This document shows, one piece after another, positions 11,602 through 25,745 of a stretch of DNA of 64,000 bases; the first letter of the stretch is position 1; the number at the start of each line of letters is the position of its first letter. Origin of the DNA: Nymphaea colorata (taxonomy: Eukaryota > Streptophyta > Magnoliopsida > Nymphaeales > Nymphaeaceae); assembly GCF_008831285.2 (NCBI RefSeq), contig NC_045147.1, positions 11,413,427 to 11,477,426 on the forward strand, written 5' to 3'. The position numbers and the translations under genes were made by a program. The notes below the pieces were generated by a model, which saw only the letters and a program-made list of their open reading frames with translations, searched no databases and was not told where the DNA came from.

Positions 11602-13499
11602 AACCAGGGCCATCTATCTCATGCACATATTTGAGAGAAGAACATAAAAGAATGGAAACTAATCACAGATGACGAAAATATCTATCATTTTTTTTTTCTT
11701 GGGTTTCTTTTAACCATTCATTATATTGGATCAGGCGGTTTTGATTAAATGGTTGAGTGACTTTGAAAAACCATAGTTACTATTCAATTTTTATACATAT
11801 AAGGAAATTGAATTGTGACGCTGGTCATCCAACTCATTTATGAGAACCACTCAATTCATGATGGACTGTTGGGCTCGATATTTTTGTCATTTAGTATTAG
11901 TTCATACATTTTTCTTTTTTTTTTCAACGATCAAATGATTTGAGCTGGGTGACTGTTAATATTCATGGTCATTGTATATGAACAGTCATGGATCAAACAC
12001 TGAAAATATAGAACATACTTTGCTCTGCTGTAGTCAAAATGAGCCTCATTCTGTTCACCGGAAACATATTTTGCTCTCGTTCGTTTTTACCACTGTAGTC
12101 AAAATGAGCTTCATTCTGTTCACTGGAATCGGTGGCCGACCAACTCGGTTCGGTAGCCGATACAGGGCCCATGGGTCACTTGTTTACTTTAAAATGTAGA
12201 TGGTTTTTCCATTTTTTTATTGTTTTTGATATATATTTTTCATTATTTCAAAAATATGTGCATTTTAGTGAGTCGATTCAGAATCACTGAATTTCCCAAT
12301 TCACCAAATCACGCCCCGCCGATTTGAACAACAATTGCTTTGCATTCAGTTAGGGGGCTAGGAATTTTTTGTTGTAGGGGTTAAAATATAGTTTTAAAAT
12401 TTTAATAGGAGCCGAAATAAAAAAAAAATCAATTTTTTATATATATTAAACTAAATTTATTTATTTATATATAAATTTTTAATATCTGAGGTGGGGCCAA
12501 GGCCTCTGCTGACCCCCCTTTCCGTCTGCCGCTACATTTATGGGTTTCTTGTTTGATTTATGTGGGTGCTACTCTTCCGTGTAGCGTCGAGATAAGATAA
12601 TAGAGGGATATTTCTCGCTCTCTCTGCGACTCTCTCTCTCTCTCTCTCTGTTTGTTTATTTTGGTATTTCCTTGTTTATGTACTTTAAATTTGTAACATT
12701 AACCTGATTAGTTGGTATCATATGTTGATTAAACTAATGATCTCGAGCAGATTAAACTAATTGAGAGGGTCGACTCGGCCAACAGTTTCGACTCCGATCC
12801 TTGGGATCCAAACCCAGGCTAACCTCCTTTGCTTTTGGGACTCCAACAACCATTCATATGAGCTTTCTCCCTCGAAATATTAAGTTTGAATCCCCATATG
12901 AACCAGATTTAGTGGTTGGAGATTGGATCCGCACTACCAGAAATGTAAATAGGCCCTGTTTCAGAAATCTGATCCAAATCCAAAGAATTTATATTATCAA
13001 ACCTCCCACTTGAAACCATTCTCCAACTTCTATCATGTATTAAGACAGCGGGCTCAAATATACTGAAGAGAAATATTGAGGTTCATGTTAAGCCCAAAGT
13101 TTTGTGGACTAGTTTATTTGGCCCCTGCGCACATTTAAACGTATATTTTTGCGGACTAGTTTTCTTTTGTTGTGTAAAACAGATTTGGGTGATAAGCCGA
13201 AGCCTCTACTCAATCCATTATCTTTTCAATAAAGGGTTTGCTTTTGGTGCCTTCGGTGTCACTCCCGCCGTCCCACATGTATTATTAAAGAAACATTTTC
13301 TATGATAAGATACAAGGTCTGCTTTTGGCGCTGGGTGTGGCTCCGGCCATGACACATCTATTATTAAAAAAACATTCAAAACGTTCAAACTTAGTCAGCT
13401 AAATAAATCGTGAAAAACACATTTTTTGGTAAAAAAAATCAAAAACAAAAAATTGTGTTTTATTTGTATTTTTCCCTTTTTTTCAATCTTTTCATTTTT

Positions 13500-13585
13500 T
13501 ATGTGTTTTCACATTTTTTAGTGTTTTTCTATCAGTTATTCAATCATTCATTTTTTGTGTGTTTTCACATTTTTTAGTGTTCTTT
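13500..13585. repeat. short direct repeat in AT-rich DNA
   Basis: The phrase TGTGTTTTCACATTTTTTAG occurs twice, about 56 bases apart, within a T-rich stretch. Confidence 0.6.
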
Positions 13586-15754
13586 TGAAGTTTTTAGTTA
13601 CTAAACTTTTATTCACATTTTTTGCATTTTATTTATAAGATTTAGCTACATTTTTTTCTCGCCTAAAGATGAATTGTTTTTGAATTTACTGGAACATTCT
13701 CATTTTTTTCATAAAAATCAACTTTATCAGTTTATATCCGTACAAAACCTCACCATTTAAAACGCAGCAATGAAATAAATTCGTGTATTTAACAACATTT
13801 TTGGCTATGGACTAAATTCATGTATTTTTCTGATTTAGCAAGCAGCAAGTGCCTATTACAATCTGCTGTTTTTTTTATTTTTATTTTTCTGAATCAAACA
13901 GAAACATTTTTCCATACTATAAAAGATATAAGGCTACAATAAGAGAGCAAATCTGGCGATCTAGAAAACTCCTCCTGCATCTCACACCGCCCATCTGTTC
14001 TATCTAACTGAGTCCTGAACAGTAGTGACCTCTGGATCGGCAGCAGAGATGATGACATCATCATTGGAAGCGATGATGGTGGTGCTTTGATCACCAACAG
14101 TGAATATTAGGAATGTCGGGGCATCTTTCAACATGATTTGGTGAATTATACGATCTGCTCTCCAGCAGCATTGCCGGTGGAATCTGGAAAGGCGCCACCA
14201 CCGTCCTGTTGGTAGGTGCAGAGCCACTGAACGCTTTGAAATTGTGGGGAAAAGGATGAAGAGCAGTTGCGTGTGGGAAGAAGCTGTTGCTGTCTTTTGG
14301 CCTTTTGCCTCGCGTTAATTCCCTCAAAATTCCGGCAAGTTCATGCATCTTGCTTCTCTTCTCTTCTCTGCAGATGCGCCATCTTCTGAAACTGTAGCTA
14401 ATTCTTTTTTAATATTTTTATACAGTTGGCTTTGGTGTGGTCAACATGCCAAATTATTGTTGAAAACAAGATCTGTTGATAATCGACTTTGATGTGATTG
14501 TGAATAATAAAGCGTTTGGAAATCAAAATTTTTAAGTTACTTTTTTCGAAATTCAAAATATGATACCTATGGCTTAAAGAACTGAAGCTTCCACCCTTTT
14601 TTTTAATGCATTGGAAATATGAAGTTAAAAAGAAGTTTTCATAAACTTATCTCAAGAATTAAAGAAGTAGAAACAAAATTTAGATTTTCAAAACCTTTTT
14701 GTATTTGTTGTACTTGGGTTTATGTTCTAGAAAATAAATTTTTTGGTTTCATAAGAATGAAAGAAGAAAAAACATAAGAGTTGGATGAAGCATTGCTTGA
14801 AAATAACGCAACTTTTTTTATCCTGAATTTTTTTTTTCACCCTTTGAGATGAAAAGAAATTTTTAGGAAAAACTTTCCAAAAACCAACCCAACGTTCACT
14901 GTTTTCATCCCAAGTTTGATGGAATTTCAAAAATTTGAATTTTATTTACATGGCTACGGGAAATATTCTGCCCATCAAACGGTACCCTAGTGTGATATCT
15001 ACATTATATTTTAACTTACATATCATTGTCTTTCTTGTTGTTGTATCAAGAGTTGATGTCATGAGAGTTCGAAATAAAGATTATCTGCCTACCAACTCCA
15101 AACTCATCCATTGTACTAACCTCAACAAAGTCTTGTTTGGATTTACTTCATTATATAACCATAGGAATTTAGAAAGAATACAACTTTGTTACATCTAAGT
15201 TTAAACTACACTAACCTAAGAGAGAGAGAGTGTGTGTGTGTATTGTTGGCAAGTTGTCGACAGTGCAAATTGGATATTGGAGGTCAGAAATTTGAACCTT
15301 CAAAAATTGACTTGCAACTATACTGTGGTGGAGCTAGGATTTTTTTTCAAAGGGTCATTGTATGATTTTAAACATCGTAACTGGGACCAAATAGAATTTT
15401 TAGAATGTGTAGCAGTAAATTTTCAATTTTGCAAAATGGGGTGGGATTGGGGCTCCCAGGCCCCTGCTAGGCCCTTGGCTTCACCTATGCTTTATCAAGA
15501 GTTTAATTACCACCAAATTTATGGTGGGTATAAAACACACATTCTTATGTTCTGCTCCTCACAAGTGACTGACAAGTAATTTCTTCTTTCTTATGCTCGG
15601 ACCCCAAAAAAAAAACTTTTTGCTCTTTCATTAAAGAAGGTTTTTTTTTAAAAAAAATTCTCATGAAAGGTATTTTATTAATTTCAAGAATTAAACAACA
15701 AGTGACCATTGTTATTTCATTATTTTCCCTATTTTATTTGCGGAAAACCATTCA

Positions 15755-15888
15755 GGTTGAGAGATTTTGTCACTCACCCGTATGTAAAACTCTAAAGTCA
15801 TTCCTCTGCACCCATAGTCCTAGCATGCAATAGCTTTTGTAAGGTACCGATGAGATTTGAACCAGCGACTGGCCACATACCAGCCATG
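15755..15888 (-). repeat. SINE-like repeat, copy A
   Basis: This copy shares two blocks with the copy at 19773-19905: GGTTGAGAGA(T/C)TTTG at one end and GATTTGAACCAGCGACTGGCC at the other. On the minus strand the second block reads GGCCAGTCGCTGGTTCAAATC, which contains a sequence close to the pol III B box (GGTTCRANNCC). That suggests a tRNA-derived SINE, but I could not define a poly-A tail or target duplication. Confidence 0.4.
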
Positions 15889-16031
15889 AAAAAAGCTTGT
15901 CCTGAGAAGAAACCATGTGTGATAGGCGTGAAAAAAGGAAAGTTAACAGAGCCTTGGGCCCTTGCTTTCAGGAGCTTAAACACAGCTGCAAAAGAACTAG
16001 TGTAGACAAAGGGGGAATCAATGGCGGGCCA

Positions 16032-16125
16032 ACTAATGGTCAAATCAGAGATGACAAAAGGTAGGGGAAGAGGACTTCACTAATGGTCAAATCAGAGATG
16101 ACAAAGGGTAGGAGAAGAGGACTTT
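16032..16125. repeat. 47-bp tandem duplication (two units)
   Basis: Units 16032-16078 and 16079-16125 both begin ACTAATGGTCAAATCAGAG and differ at only a few positions, so the duplication is recent. Confidence 0.9.
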
Positions 16126-19100
16126 ATTAGTTGATACCTCAAATGGAGCATAAAATCATATCCAATGAGGTGGTTGGTGCAATGGATGAGGCAGAGGATG
16201 GTGGAGGGATGAAGGGCCTGTCTGGGCCATGGCTCCGGTGAGCCTAAGAAAAAAAAATATATTGAAAAAATCAAATTTTTTTAGTTTGGCCCGATCTGTC
16301 GCTCCTCTTGGCCTGACCCGCGGACCGTTTGGCCCACCCTTGAAAAAAATCCTGGCTCCGCCCTTAATGGTAGGTGGTCTGTTTCTTTTTCAAATCCTCA
16401 AGTGTCAGCTCTTTGTACTGTCAAAAGGAAGGAAGACATCGAAAATAGGTCTTGTACCTTAAAAGGATCAAAGGTTGGGTATAGGTTTTCGGCCTTGTGC
16501 CGAATGGTAGGAAACCTTGCTCACCGTAAAGCGAAGCATAAAATGGCAAAAATTATATTTGGCATGCAAGTTTTTAACGAGAACAACTTAGAATGAGAAA
16601 TACTTCCGATGCAAAAAAAAAAATGTAAATAATGAAACAATTAGTCATGGAAACCCTTCAAATCAAGCTTACAAAAGGCAAATAAAGATATAAAAGAACA
16701 AAGAACAAAAACAAAGGAAACTAGCCAAAAGACTAGACTCTCCAGCTTCTAAGCGAATTTAACACGATATCTTCTTGAAGAAGAAGAGATATAGTTTCCA
16801 TTGCAAAATGAGACGAAGCTGCAATCAAGCATATAGTGTCCATAGATTCAGCAAGCTGACAGACACAATTAGAATGAGAAATTCCTTCTGAGAGAATTTT
16901 ATGTATCTATACATCAGCCTTGACATACATCCTCACAACTTTATATAGATGAACCTTATCAAAAGGTCCACGCTTTAAGCTAAAGATTAATCATCATGAA
17001 CAGCAAGTGGTGCATTTAATAAGTTTTCACATCATGGGAAAGAGATAATAAACGTCCCCATTTGGATTTTTCTAATCGATTTGATCATGTAATGCCACAT
17101 TTCTTTATGGTATGGAGAAGATGTTTTTTGTGGACCGCATTTGCTTTTTTTATTTAAACTAGAAAGCCAAAGGTGAGCAACCAATCATTTGTCTTTTGCG
17201 TGCGATCAAGAATCATTTTTGGGCTTGGACTTGTCCAACAAGTTGCTAGAATATATATGATTTTGGAGTTTCCAATTCCACGAGCTGCTCGAGAACTCTT
17301 TCCACTTTCTAGTGATTTTATCATTTCTCATGAGTTGCCTCCCATGCTTAAAGTTTCTGAAATAAAAAAAAAAATGAAAGTTGAACCTTTTCCACTAAGT
17401 CGCCGGACTCTTCTATTTTACTGTCGCAATGGAGTCCGCATTAAGTCGGGTGTGCCACAGACATGGGTGCGGCTTCGACTCACACCCAAGTCCAATTAAA
17501 ATGTCATATTACTAAATTATTTATATAATATAAGTTGTTTTGTTATTTTTTTATGCAATACAATTATTCAAGTACGTTATATACATTAATAACTAAATTG
17601 TAATAATATGCTTATTCTGTTATATATATATAATAAATTAAAAATAATAATAATAATAAAATACCATCGCCGCACCACTGCACCTAAATTTTTGAGATGT
17701 GCCGTTCCGGCACCCTACACTATAGTGACATAGCTTTTCCATAGTTTTGGATTCATGAGAAGAGAGAAAAATGAAAAAAAGACAAACTTCCCTAGTTCAT
17801 GTTCCAAACTATGTTTGGTAACAGTAATAATATGTTACTGTTTCGTGTACTTGTTTAAAAAATTGGGGCGGACTTATAAAACACTTTAATTAATAACATT
17901 TGATAAATTGCTAAGATTATTAATTAGCAACATTCTTCATATTTCAGTGCATCAGAATACGACGTGCATTATTTTTCTAATTAAATGCATGAAAGAAAGA
18001 TGGCGTAACATGGTGCAACAAATTTAGTTGGCTTTCCTTTCTTTCTCCTGAAATTTTTTGGTTGGAGGAAGGAGTTATTTTTCTCTTTTTCAGGTTTGTT
18101 TGTTGTTTAATTTGAAATGAAGAATTAGGAGCATTTTATTCTTTTCCATATTTCAACAGGATGAACACATGGAGAATATGATACCTGAGGAGGTGCACGT
18201 GACTGCTCATTAATAGAAAAGGCACGCCTAATTAACCAATTCACAATTAAAAAAAAAAAAAAAGAACATGCGTTTTAAGAAAAATCAACACAATATTTGG
18301 ATACCAAAAAATGATCAAATGGAAACATAATTTATGTTCTTACGTAAGTTCTTTGTCAAATTTTCTTTTAAAGAATCTAAAGATCATCTTAACAAGGGAG
18401 ATGGAAGTTGGCATGATAATTTTTTCCCTTCCAAGGACATTGTATCTGAAGAATTCTCATTTTCAAAATAGTTCTTATAACTATCTTAGGATGATTATAT
18501 TTTGTTTAAAATATTTTTTTAATATGAATCTAAAGAGTCTGGTTTTTATCCCTGACCTGGTGGTCTGGGAGCTACCAATTACTATATATATATATTGAAA
18601 AAGTCATTTTTTGAAGTTTTTTTTTACAAAATGAAGAGTATGGATGCAATTATTTTTGTACTTTACAAACTTAAATGGACTTTTAAATCGAATTTCTTAG
18701 ATATTGACAAGAACCTGTTAATTTTAAAACTTTAGATGGTTGAATTAATTTCCGTCCTTACAAAAAAACCTAGTTTACCATTCAAATAAACTTATTGAGA
18801 CTTGATTTATATATAGGTTTTAGACAATAAGAAATCACTCCTATAAAACTAGGAGCTTGAAAAAAGGAAAAGTCCATGAAACGTTTAAAGTATGATACGT
18901 AAATAGATACAGAACTTAATAATATCGCGTGGAATGTGAATAAGAGTATAACGTGTTCCGGTCTCTTGAAATCGAGGATGAAAGAGTTTCATGAAGACAA
19001 AGAGCTTCGAGCTTGAAGCTCGAACCATCAAATAAATCCATGTACAAGATGGGATTCAAGTCAACAAACTAGCAGATCAGTAAAGATGAGAAGCCATTAG

Positions 19101-19772
19101 TTGTTTCTTGATTGGAACTTCATCTTCCTTATTTCTTGTTGCCATTTCGTAAACAATTGCTTATGGTTGCTTCACTTGATTTTTCAGAAGAACAGCATCG
19201 CAAATGGTGAAACCGCTGCTAGACAGCTTCAAACTGCTGTTGTGTAATCAAATTGATGCTACCCAATATGATATAAGTGATGTGTGAATTTGTATTTTGC
19301 CTCCACTTGGGCATCTGAATTGATATAACCAGATTCAGATTTAAGCTTTACTTAGTTCGAGATTCTCAACATAATTAAGTTGAGACTGATTGTAATCTTC
19401 TGTAATCAGTAATGAACATTTAGAGGCATTCGGGTTCCGACCCTCATTGAATCTGAATTTGGAAGGAAACTACTCATTCTACTGATCAAATACCTTCGGC
19501 AGAGATTGACTGTTACAAGTTCCATTTCGAATGTATGTTGGTGGAATTTTCATCCTCAGATATTGTATCCCTGAAAAAGTGTGTTCTCTGAACCACTGCA
19601 AGTAGCAAGAAGGGTGTCAAGTTAAGACCATGGATCACGTTCCAGCAATGTCATTCTGCAACCACTTGAGATTTCTCGTTGAGGCTTTGTGAACAGAGAG
19701 CTCCCATAGTGTTCCCTGTTGCAGTTTCCTTTTTCATCTCTCTTTTTTTTTTCTGTAATTTAAACTACCTCT

Positions 19773-19905
19773 GGTTGAGAGACTTTGCCGCTTGCTTGAT
19801 GGCGTTCCCCCGCCTCTTGATTCTGCTTTCAATTACTTTTGCAAAAGATCAATACATCTGGGATTCAACCAGCAACTGGCCGCTTACCCAACCAAGTGTG
19901 CCCTG
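19773..19905 (-). repeat. SINE-like repeat, copy B
   Basis: This is the second copy of the repeat at 15755-15888. On the minus strand it reads GGTAAGCGGCCAGTTGCTGG followed by TTGAATCCC, a tRNA-like B-box region preceded by GCACACTTGGTTGGG, which could be an A-box remnant. The distal block GGTTGAGAGACTTTG is shared with copy A. Confidence 0.42.
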
Positions 19906-20499
19906 TTGAAGAGCTACTCAATCATCCAAGCACATACAAAGTAGAAACACATGGAATTGGTGGATCATGCAAAACAAAGGTGCAAGTTTCCTGGGGACTG
20001 GTTGACTTCACATTTCATGAAAAAGCGCATTCTTGTTAATGAAGTCACATCTTTGTATGGGGATTACTTGGCTCAGCAATCTGGTAGAAGACCCCAGATT
20101 CACTATGAAAATGACGCCGATTACTTGGCTCAGCAAACAGAAGATCTGATGAAATACAAAAACTTCTAAATCCTGAATTTTTTCAAACAAAAGTTTTAAA
20201 TTTGATGATTGTGACACAGTTTTCGATGCAGTTGAAAACAACCAAAAAGCTTGAGAACACTGGAAGATATTTTGAGGAAAAATGAAGTAACTGATGATTT
20301 ATATAAAAGAAAAGTATTTTGGACAATGGCAGCCAGATTATACCGATTCACCCGTTTGATTGTTCGTCCACCATTTTTTGCCAATTCAAGCCGATTATGG
20401 TAGATCTTAACAATACTTCTGGGTCCTGTATTATTAAAACCAGAAAATTCATTGTTGTATATGATATGAGGGCCTCTCAGGCTGAGCCACACATTCGTT

Positions 20500-20618
20500 G
20501 AAAAACATATATTGGGCCCGGGCCCGGAAAAAAGGAACCCGAGCCAGCCCGATAATTTATTGGGCCAGCTCGGATTGGTCTGATAAACTCGGGTCGGCCT
20601 GAGAATGAGTTTTTTAAC

Positions 20619-20668
<50 letters not shown>

Positions 20669-20830
20669 TTATTTATAAGATTTTATTATGATTAATTATA
20701 TTTATATATTTTTTGTTTAAAAATATATTTTTTAAATTTAATCGGGCTAGGCTCGGGCTGGGGTTCAGGTTTTTCGAGTTGGGCAAGGTCGGCCCGATGC
20801 CCAGGTTTAATTTTTGGGTTGGCTGGTTTG
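20500..20830. repeat. GGGCCCGGGCCC / TCGGGC-word repeat with internal (TA)n
   Basis: Two arrays of GGCCCGGGC, GAGCC and TCGGGCT-type words flank an AT-rich core that includes about 21 TA units at 20622-20664. The design (word arrays at both ends, AT-rich centre) resembles small hAT-type elements, but I found no clear termini or target duplication. Confidence 0.45.
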
Positions 20831-21233
20831 TTTGTGAAGCAATGTTTTGCTATGAAATGGCAGAAAAATGGTGAAAAGAAAGTTAGGAGAAAATATTTGA
20901 CAAAGTAATGAAGAATTCTTTGGCAAACCGCTATAATCCTAAATGTAAGAACCTGGCCCATTTTCACACTAGGCTTTATCTTTAGTTTTGCGAACCAAAC
21001 CATGTGGGATAACTTTGGTTCTAAACCTAAAATTTAGGATTGGGAACTAGGACAATCATTCACTATCTGATAAAGCGATGTGATTCAAGTGTTGTATCGT
21101 TTTTTTTTTAATATTAACCGTAATTGCATGGGTCTAATCCTATACTAGGTTTGGTCCCTTAATTTGGCGGGGCATCCAGTCCACCTTCTAACAATTTCAG
21201 TTTCAACCTCAACAAAAGGTACGAACTAGAAGT

Positions 21234-21470
21234 AAGGATATCAATAAATTCTATTTGGATCTGATATATGAGCAAACGGCTTCGGAAAAATCCATTATAA
21301 AAAAAATTAACATCCAATTAAGAAATCGGGTCACTTTTGGATTTAAGAAATGACATCAATCAAATTCAGATTATAATTAAATAAATGTAGGATTTTATTT
21401 AGATTTGGGTGTGAATCAGCTTGAATCAACCGATTCAAATCAAATCCATCTGTTTAGCTTCAAGAGCCGA
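21234..21470. repeat. GGATTTGGAT-type dispersed repeat, copy 1
   Basis: It begins TAAGGATATCAATAAATTC and shares TATTTGGATCTGATATA with the copy at 21964-22140. The upstream 50-60 bases (AATCC...CCACTT..) are also similar, so the repeat unit may start earlier, near 21130. Confidence 0.55.
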
Positions 21471-21500
21471 TTGTAGGCGCAATTTTGTTTAGAAAAGTAT

Positions 21501-21768
21501 GGGGGCGTTTAGATGACATCCTTTTCTAATCCAATTTGTAAAAACTAGGTTTTATCAAATCCATGTTCTTTAATGAGTTTTAGAAACTTTGTTTTTTGGT
21601 TTGAGTGACACATCCAAAACCTGAATAACCTAAAGGGAAGCAGGTCTTTTCCAATCTCTTTTACAAAACCAGATTTTGTCAAAACTCGGTTTTCCACAAA
21701 CCCAATTTTTATAGCATCCAAACACTCCACAAAAAACATGATTTTGAAATGCCACTCAAACACACTCC
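21501..21768. mobile_element. MITE-like element with GGGGGCGTTTAGATG ends
   Basis: The left end GGGGGCGTTTAGATGACAT is matched in inverse orientation at 21711-21728 (GGAGTGTTTGGATGCTAT when reversed) and again at 21752-21768. The interior contains repeated AAAACC...GTTTT words. The right boundary is therefore uncertain, and no clear target duplication is seen. Confidence 0.45.
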
Positions 21769-21963
21769 TTAAAGAAACCAAGACAAAATAATCACTATCC
21801 CCATAAAGTATATGCGACCACATATGTGAAGCCCTAGATCCGAATATTGAATCATGTTTTGATACCAACCGTAACAATTTGGGGCTAATCCTGGACTTTG
21901 ATAGTTTGACATGGCACTTAATCCACTTCAGTTCCATCCTGAACAAAGATAGGAACCAAAACT

Positions 21964-22140
21964 AAGAATGTCAATAAATTTTATTTGGATCTGATATACG
22001 ATCAAATTGTTTCAGAAATACCAAATATTAAAGGAAATGTAGCATCAGGTCATATTCAGATCTATTAAATAAGATCAATCAAATTTGAATTCAGATCTAA
22101 ATAAATATAGGATCTTATTTGGATTTGGATGAAATTTAGT
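21964..22140. repeat. GGATTTGGAT-type dispersed repeat, copy 2
   Basis: It begins TAAGAATGTCAATAAATTT and closely follows copy 1 in its first 60 bases. It belongs to the same broad family as the elements at 25216-25448 and 43017-43443. Confidence 0.55.
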
Positions 22141-25100
22141 GTTAAACAGATATTCGATATCAAGAGTCCATACATTTTGAAAGGGATCTTACGAGCGACC
22201 AGCGTTATTAAAGTCAGCCTGAATCGGCGGATTCAAATCGAATCGGTTCGAATCCGATTCATTGCAAGAGCCGATTCCGAGCACATGGAAAATCGGGCGA
22301 TTCTTTGACGAACCGCTGAAATCCTCTGAAAAAGGAATCACCCGGTTTTGCGGGTGTCCTTTTTAGGGAAACTTGCTTTTTATTCAATCTTTTGTCAGCA
22401 CAAGGGAGACCAGCATGTTCTGCATGTGCGCCGGAGCATTTTTCTTAAAGCGTGTTCGTCCATTTATGTTATTTTTATTTTTTTCCTCTTTTCTAAATTT
22501 GAAAATTTGATCTTTATATCTAAAAAATATTTGGTAATCAATCTGATTCACAAACGATTCTGATTCGATTCGAGCATTCATTCAGATTTGATTAAAAACC
22601 CGATGATGACATTGCCCTTAACATATCGGATTCAGATTCAAACTTGAATTTAAATTCAGATTTGGATTAGATTCAAATTGCTAATTCATATCCTGATTTA
22701 GATATTGTCGGTGGACACATAAGCTGAGTCCACAACCACGTAATGGTGGCGCAGGTGACCAAGCGAAAGCTCCACTCTGAGTAACGCGATGGTCGGCCCT
22801 TTTGCTTAATGACATCTAATTAGCAATTGGCTTTAGATAGAGTCCTTCTCCCGAATGAAGCCTTCCCCGTTTAGATTTTGTATGGGGGTAGATAGGTGCT
22901 TGGATAAATGACTTGTTATGACTAAACCTCTTGGCCACAACTTGTCGATGGCTTATTACAGAATAGATCATAGGTGATGGTTTGCCAAATGCTTACCGCT
23001 CCTCGTTCAGTTCACAATCCGAAAAAAATGAAGAATGTTTCTGCTACTTTAAAAGTCGAGTCAGGTTGGCGGAGGGCTTATGGCAATCCTCGGCCCCATA
23101 CAAGCTAGAAATGGCTTGAAAAGTCGGCCGATGACACCTAAACTTAAGTACTTATTTCTTTTTAAAAAAAGTCTGGGCACAATAATACTACACCTGGGTC
23201 TAGTGGAGGCAGCTTATATGATTGGACTTTGGACCCATGTCCATTATCCATTTAAAACTCTCAAGCCCATGTGTGCAGTTGCCCACATAGACCCACATAA
23301 AACTTTGCCACTGCATCATAGAAATGATTTCCTCTAGTTTCGTATCACATCTGCTTTTAGTGCCTTGAGATGATGCCTCCTGATTCAACTTACGTATCGA
23401 TGTCTCCTCTTTTGGGCCATGCGTGGCTTGATGCCGTGGAAGTTTGAAACGAAGAATGGCCGTCTACTAGCCCCCGTCCTATCTGCTGCGCCAACCCTCT
23501 CGAGGATCACTATTGCCCTTTATTTGATTTCAATTTTGAGTAATAGACCTCCGACCTACCACTAGAAACAAAGAGCGATTATGTAATACTACAGAAAGAT
23601 TGGTTGGGTTTCCTTCTTCCATTACATATATCATCACTGCTGGCTAGCTGGAACCATTTCTTTAAGGTTGCTTTGGATTTGTATTGAGTAAGTAGGGACT
23701 TCTTAGGCGCAAGAGCTCATGTGATCTCGTCTCTTTTGTCACCATTCTATGAGAAACTTTGTTTTGTTTAAATCATAGTCACAAATAACGTCTTAGAATT
23801 TTAAACAACAAGGTTTTTTTCGGGCATAATACGGTGAGCTTGAAAAAAAAAGAGATAAATATGGTAATTTGTTTAAAATTTTAAAAAACTAAAAATAAGG
23901 AAAAAGTAAAGTAAATGAGAAACTAATAACACAAACATCAAAAAATAAGTAGATTTGTAACTAATAAAAATAAAATAAAAAAAAAACTGTTTGACATTAA
24001 AAAAACTGAAAAAAATGAAATACTGAAAAAACATGAAAAATTGCATTACCCGTTTTTTCAATTTTTTTTTTTGAAGTTTTAAATGGCTAGTTAATTTATC
24101 ATGTTTTTTTTCGTATTTTTGTTGAAAAAAATGCGTTTTCTATGACTGTGGTTTAAATGTGCATGTCTATAGCATATGTCCTTTATTGTTGTACTACGTA
24201 TATGGACATTAATAGCATTAAACCATGCTTTTTATAAAATGCAATCAATATGACATCTTAGGCATTTTAGATCTATTATTGTTGCTATTATAGGTTTGTT
24301 GCTATTATGGTTGAATAGAAGGTTAACTAAAGAAGACCGAAAGCCCCGTATTCTCCTCTGCCTTTGAGGTCTTGCGCTGCATCGGCATCAGTGATAGTGG
24401 TGGTATCCCTTTCAACTTAGTTACTACATTCCACCACTTAAGACACATAAGTGTCAATGAGAATCAAACAAAAAACTTGTCTTTTCATAAGCCCCGTAGT
24501 CCGACCAGTTATGTTATGCCCCAGGAGACTTGTTCTGAAAATTGCATGAACTGAAAGACTTAGTCGATGGCGCGATAGGATAAAACAACATGGCTGGATC
24601 CTATACTGCTATTAGACTAAGCCAACCTCGACTCACTTGGAATATTATAATCTTCCTTGTCTTGAATTTAAAGGTTTCAGAGTTCAACTCCTTAGCATGT
24701 GACTATGTGAGGAGAGGCCAACAATTTATTAGTAATAGAATACCTACTCACTTTTATTTCAATTATTAATTTGAGATTGGCATGCAGTTTCATAACTAAA
24801 TCTGTATCACACATGGACATCTAACTGGGATCTAATAAAGATTCAACCTTATTACATATAAAATATCAGATCTAAACCTGGTTGCACTAGAATTTATATT
24901 TAAAACAAGATCTGAACCCGTCGGATGCGATTAAATTGATTTTATTAAAGTAGGAACTCTACCCAAATAGGAACTTTTTGCATACGCAGCAGTTACACAT
25001 AAGTGTGTATTTTTTACTTGAAAATGTACAAATCAATTCTTTTAAAGTAAGGGCGAGTAATTCTTAAAAAGTTACTAAAATGTTTTTTAATTTTTTTTTT

Positions 25101-25215
25101 ATAAGTTAGTCAAGAAAAAAACTTACATGTATGACGAAGTTATTGTATTCATATTGTCTTCAAGGACAAAATGGCCTTTTCATTGGTTCGACAATTAATT
25201 TCGTAAAAAGTTTTC

Positions 25216-25448
25216 ACTGATCAAAATGTATGGATGTTGGATATAAGATATTCTATTTAAAACTAAACGACATTCGAATCTGATTGAATATTTATTTAAA
25301 TTCGAATCTGAATCCAATTAGATGTCATTTCTTAAAGCCCAAATCTAATTCGACATTTTAGTTGGATATTAATTTTTTTTCCATATCCAACTGTTTTGAA
25401 GCGATTCGATTGGATCTATGTTCCAAATCAAATCTATGGACATCCCTA
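25216..25448. mobile_element. truncated hAT-like repeat ending in CATCCCTA
   Basis: The right end GGACATCCCTA is the reverse complement of TAGGGATGTCC, close to the left terminus of the element at 43017. The interior phrase ATTGGATATAAGATATT of that element is also found here in slightly changed form (GTTGGATATAAGATATT). I could not find the left terminus, so this is probably a fragment. Confidence 0.5.
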
Positions 25449-25745
25449 GAGTCATACTTCCATTATAACGTCATTATGACTTGACAATTAACAGTGACTT
25501 TATGTAGTTTTGGATATCAATAAATATGATCCTGATTAGTTATAACTATTATAATCTAACAAATCTGGCTTAGTACAACTTCAACTCCGATTCGAATTTT
25601 GAATACACAAAATATAAACTCAGATCCAAATTTTTTTACATGTAATGGGATTCGGATGTGCATATATTTGGAAAGAAAATATCTAATATAGAGTTCGAAT
25701 CGGATTACTAATGGGACATAAATTTCCCAAATCGGAGCTGACCGT

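Noticed and set aside
21545-21946. 133-residue minus-strand frame
   Set aside because: It lies across a MITE-like element and consists of translated repeat words.
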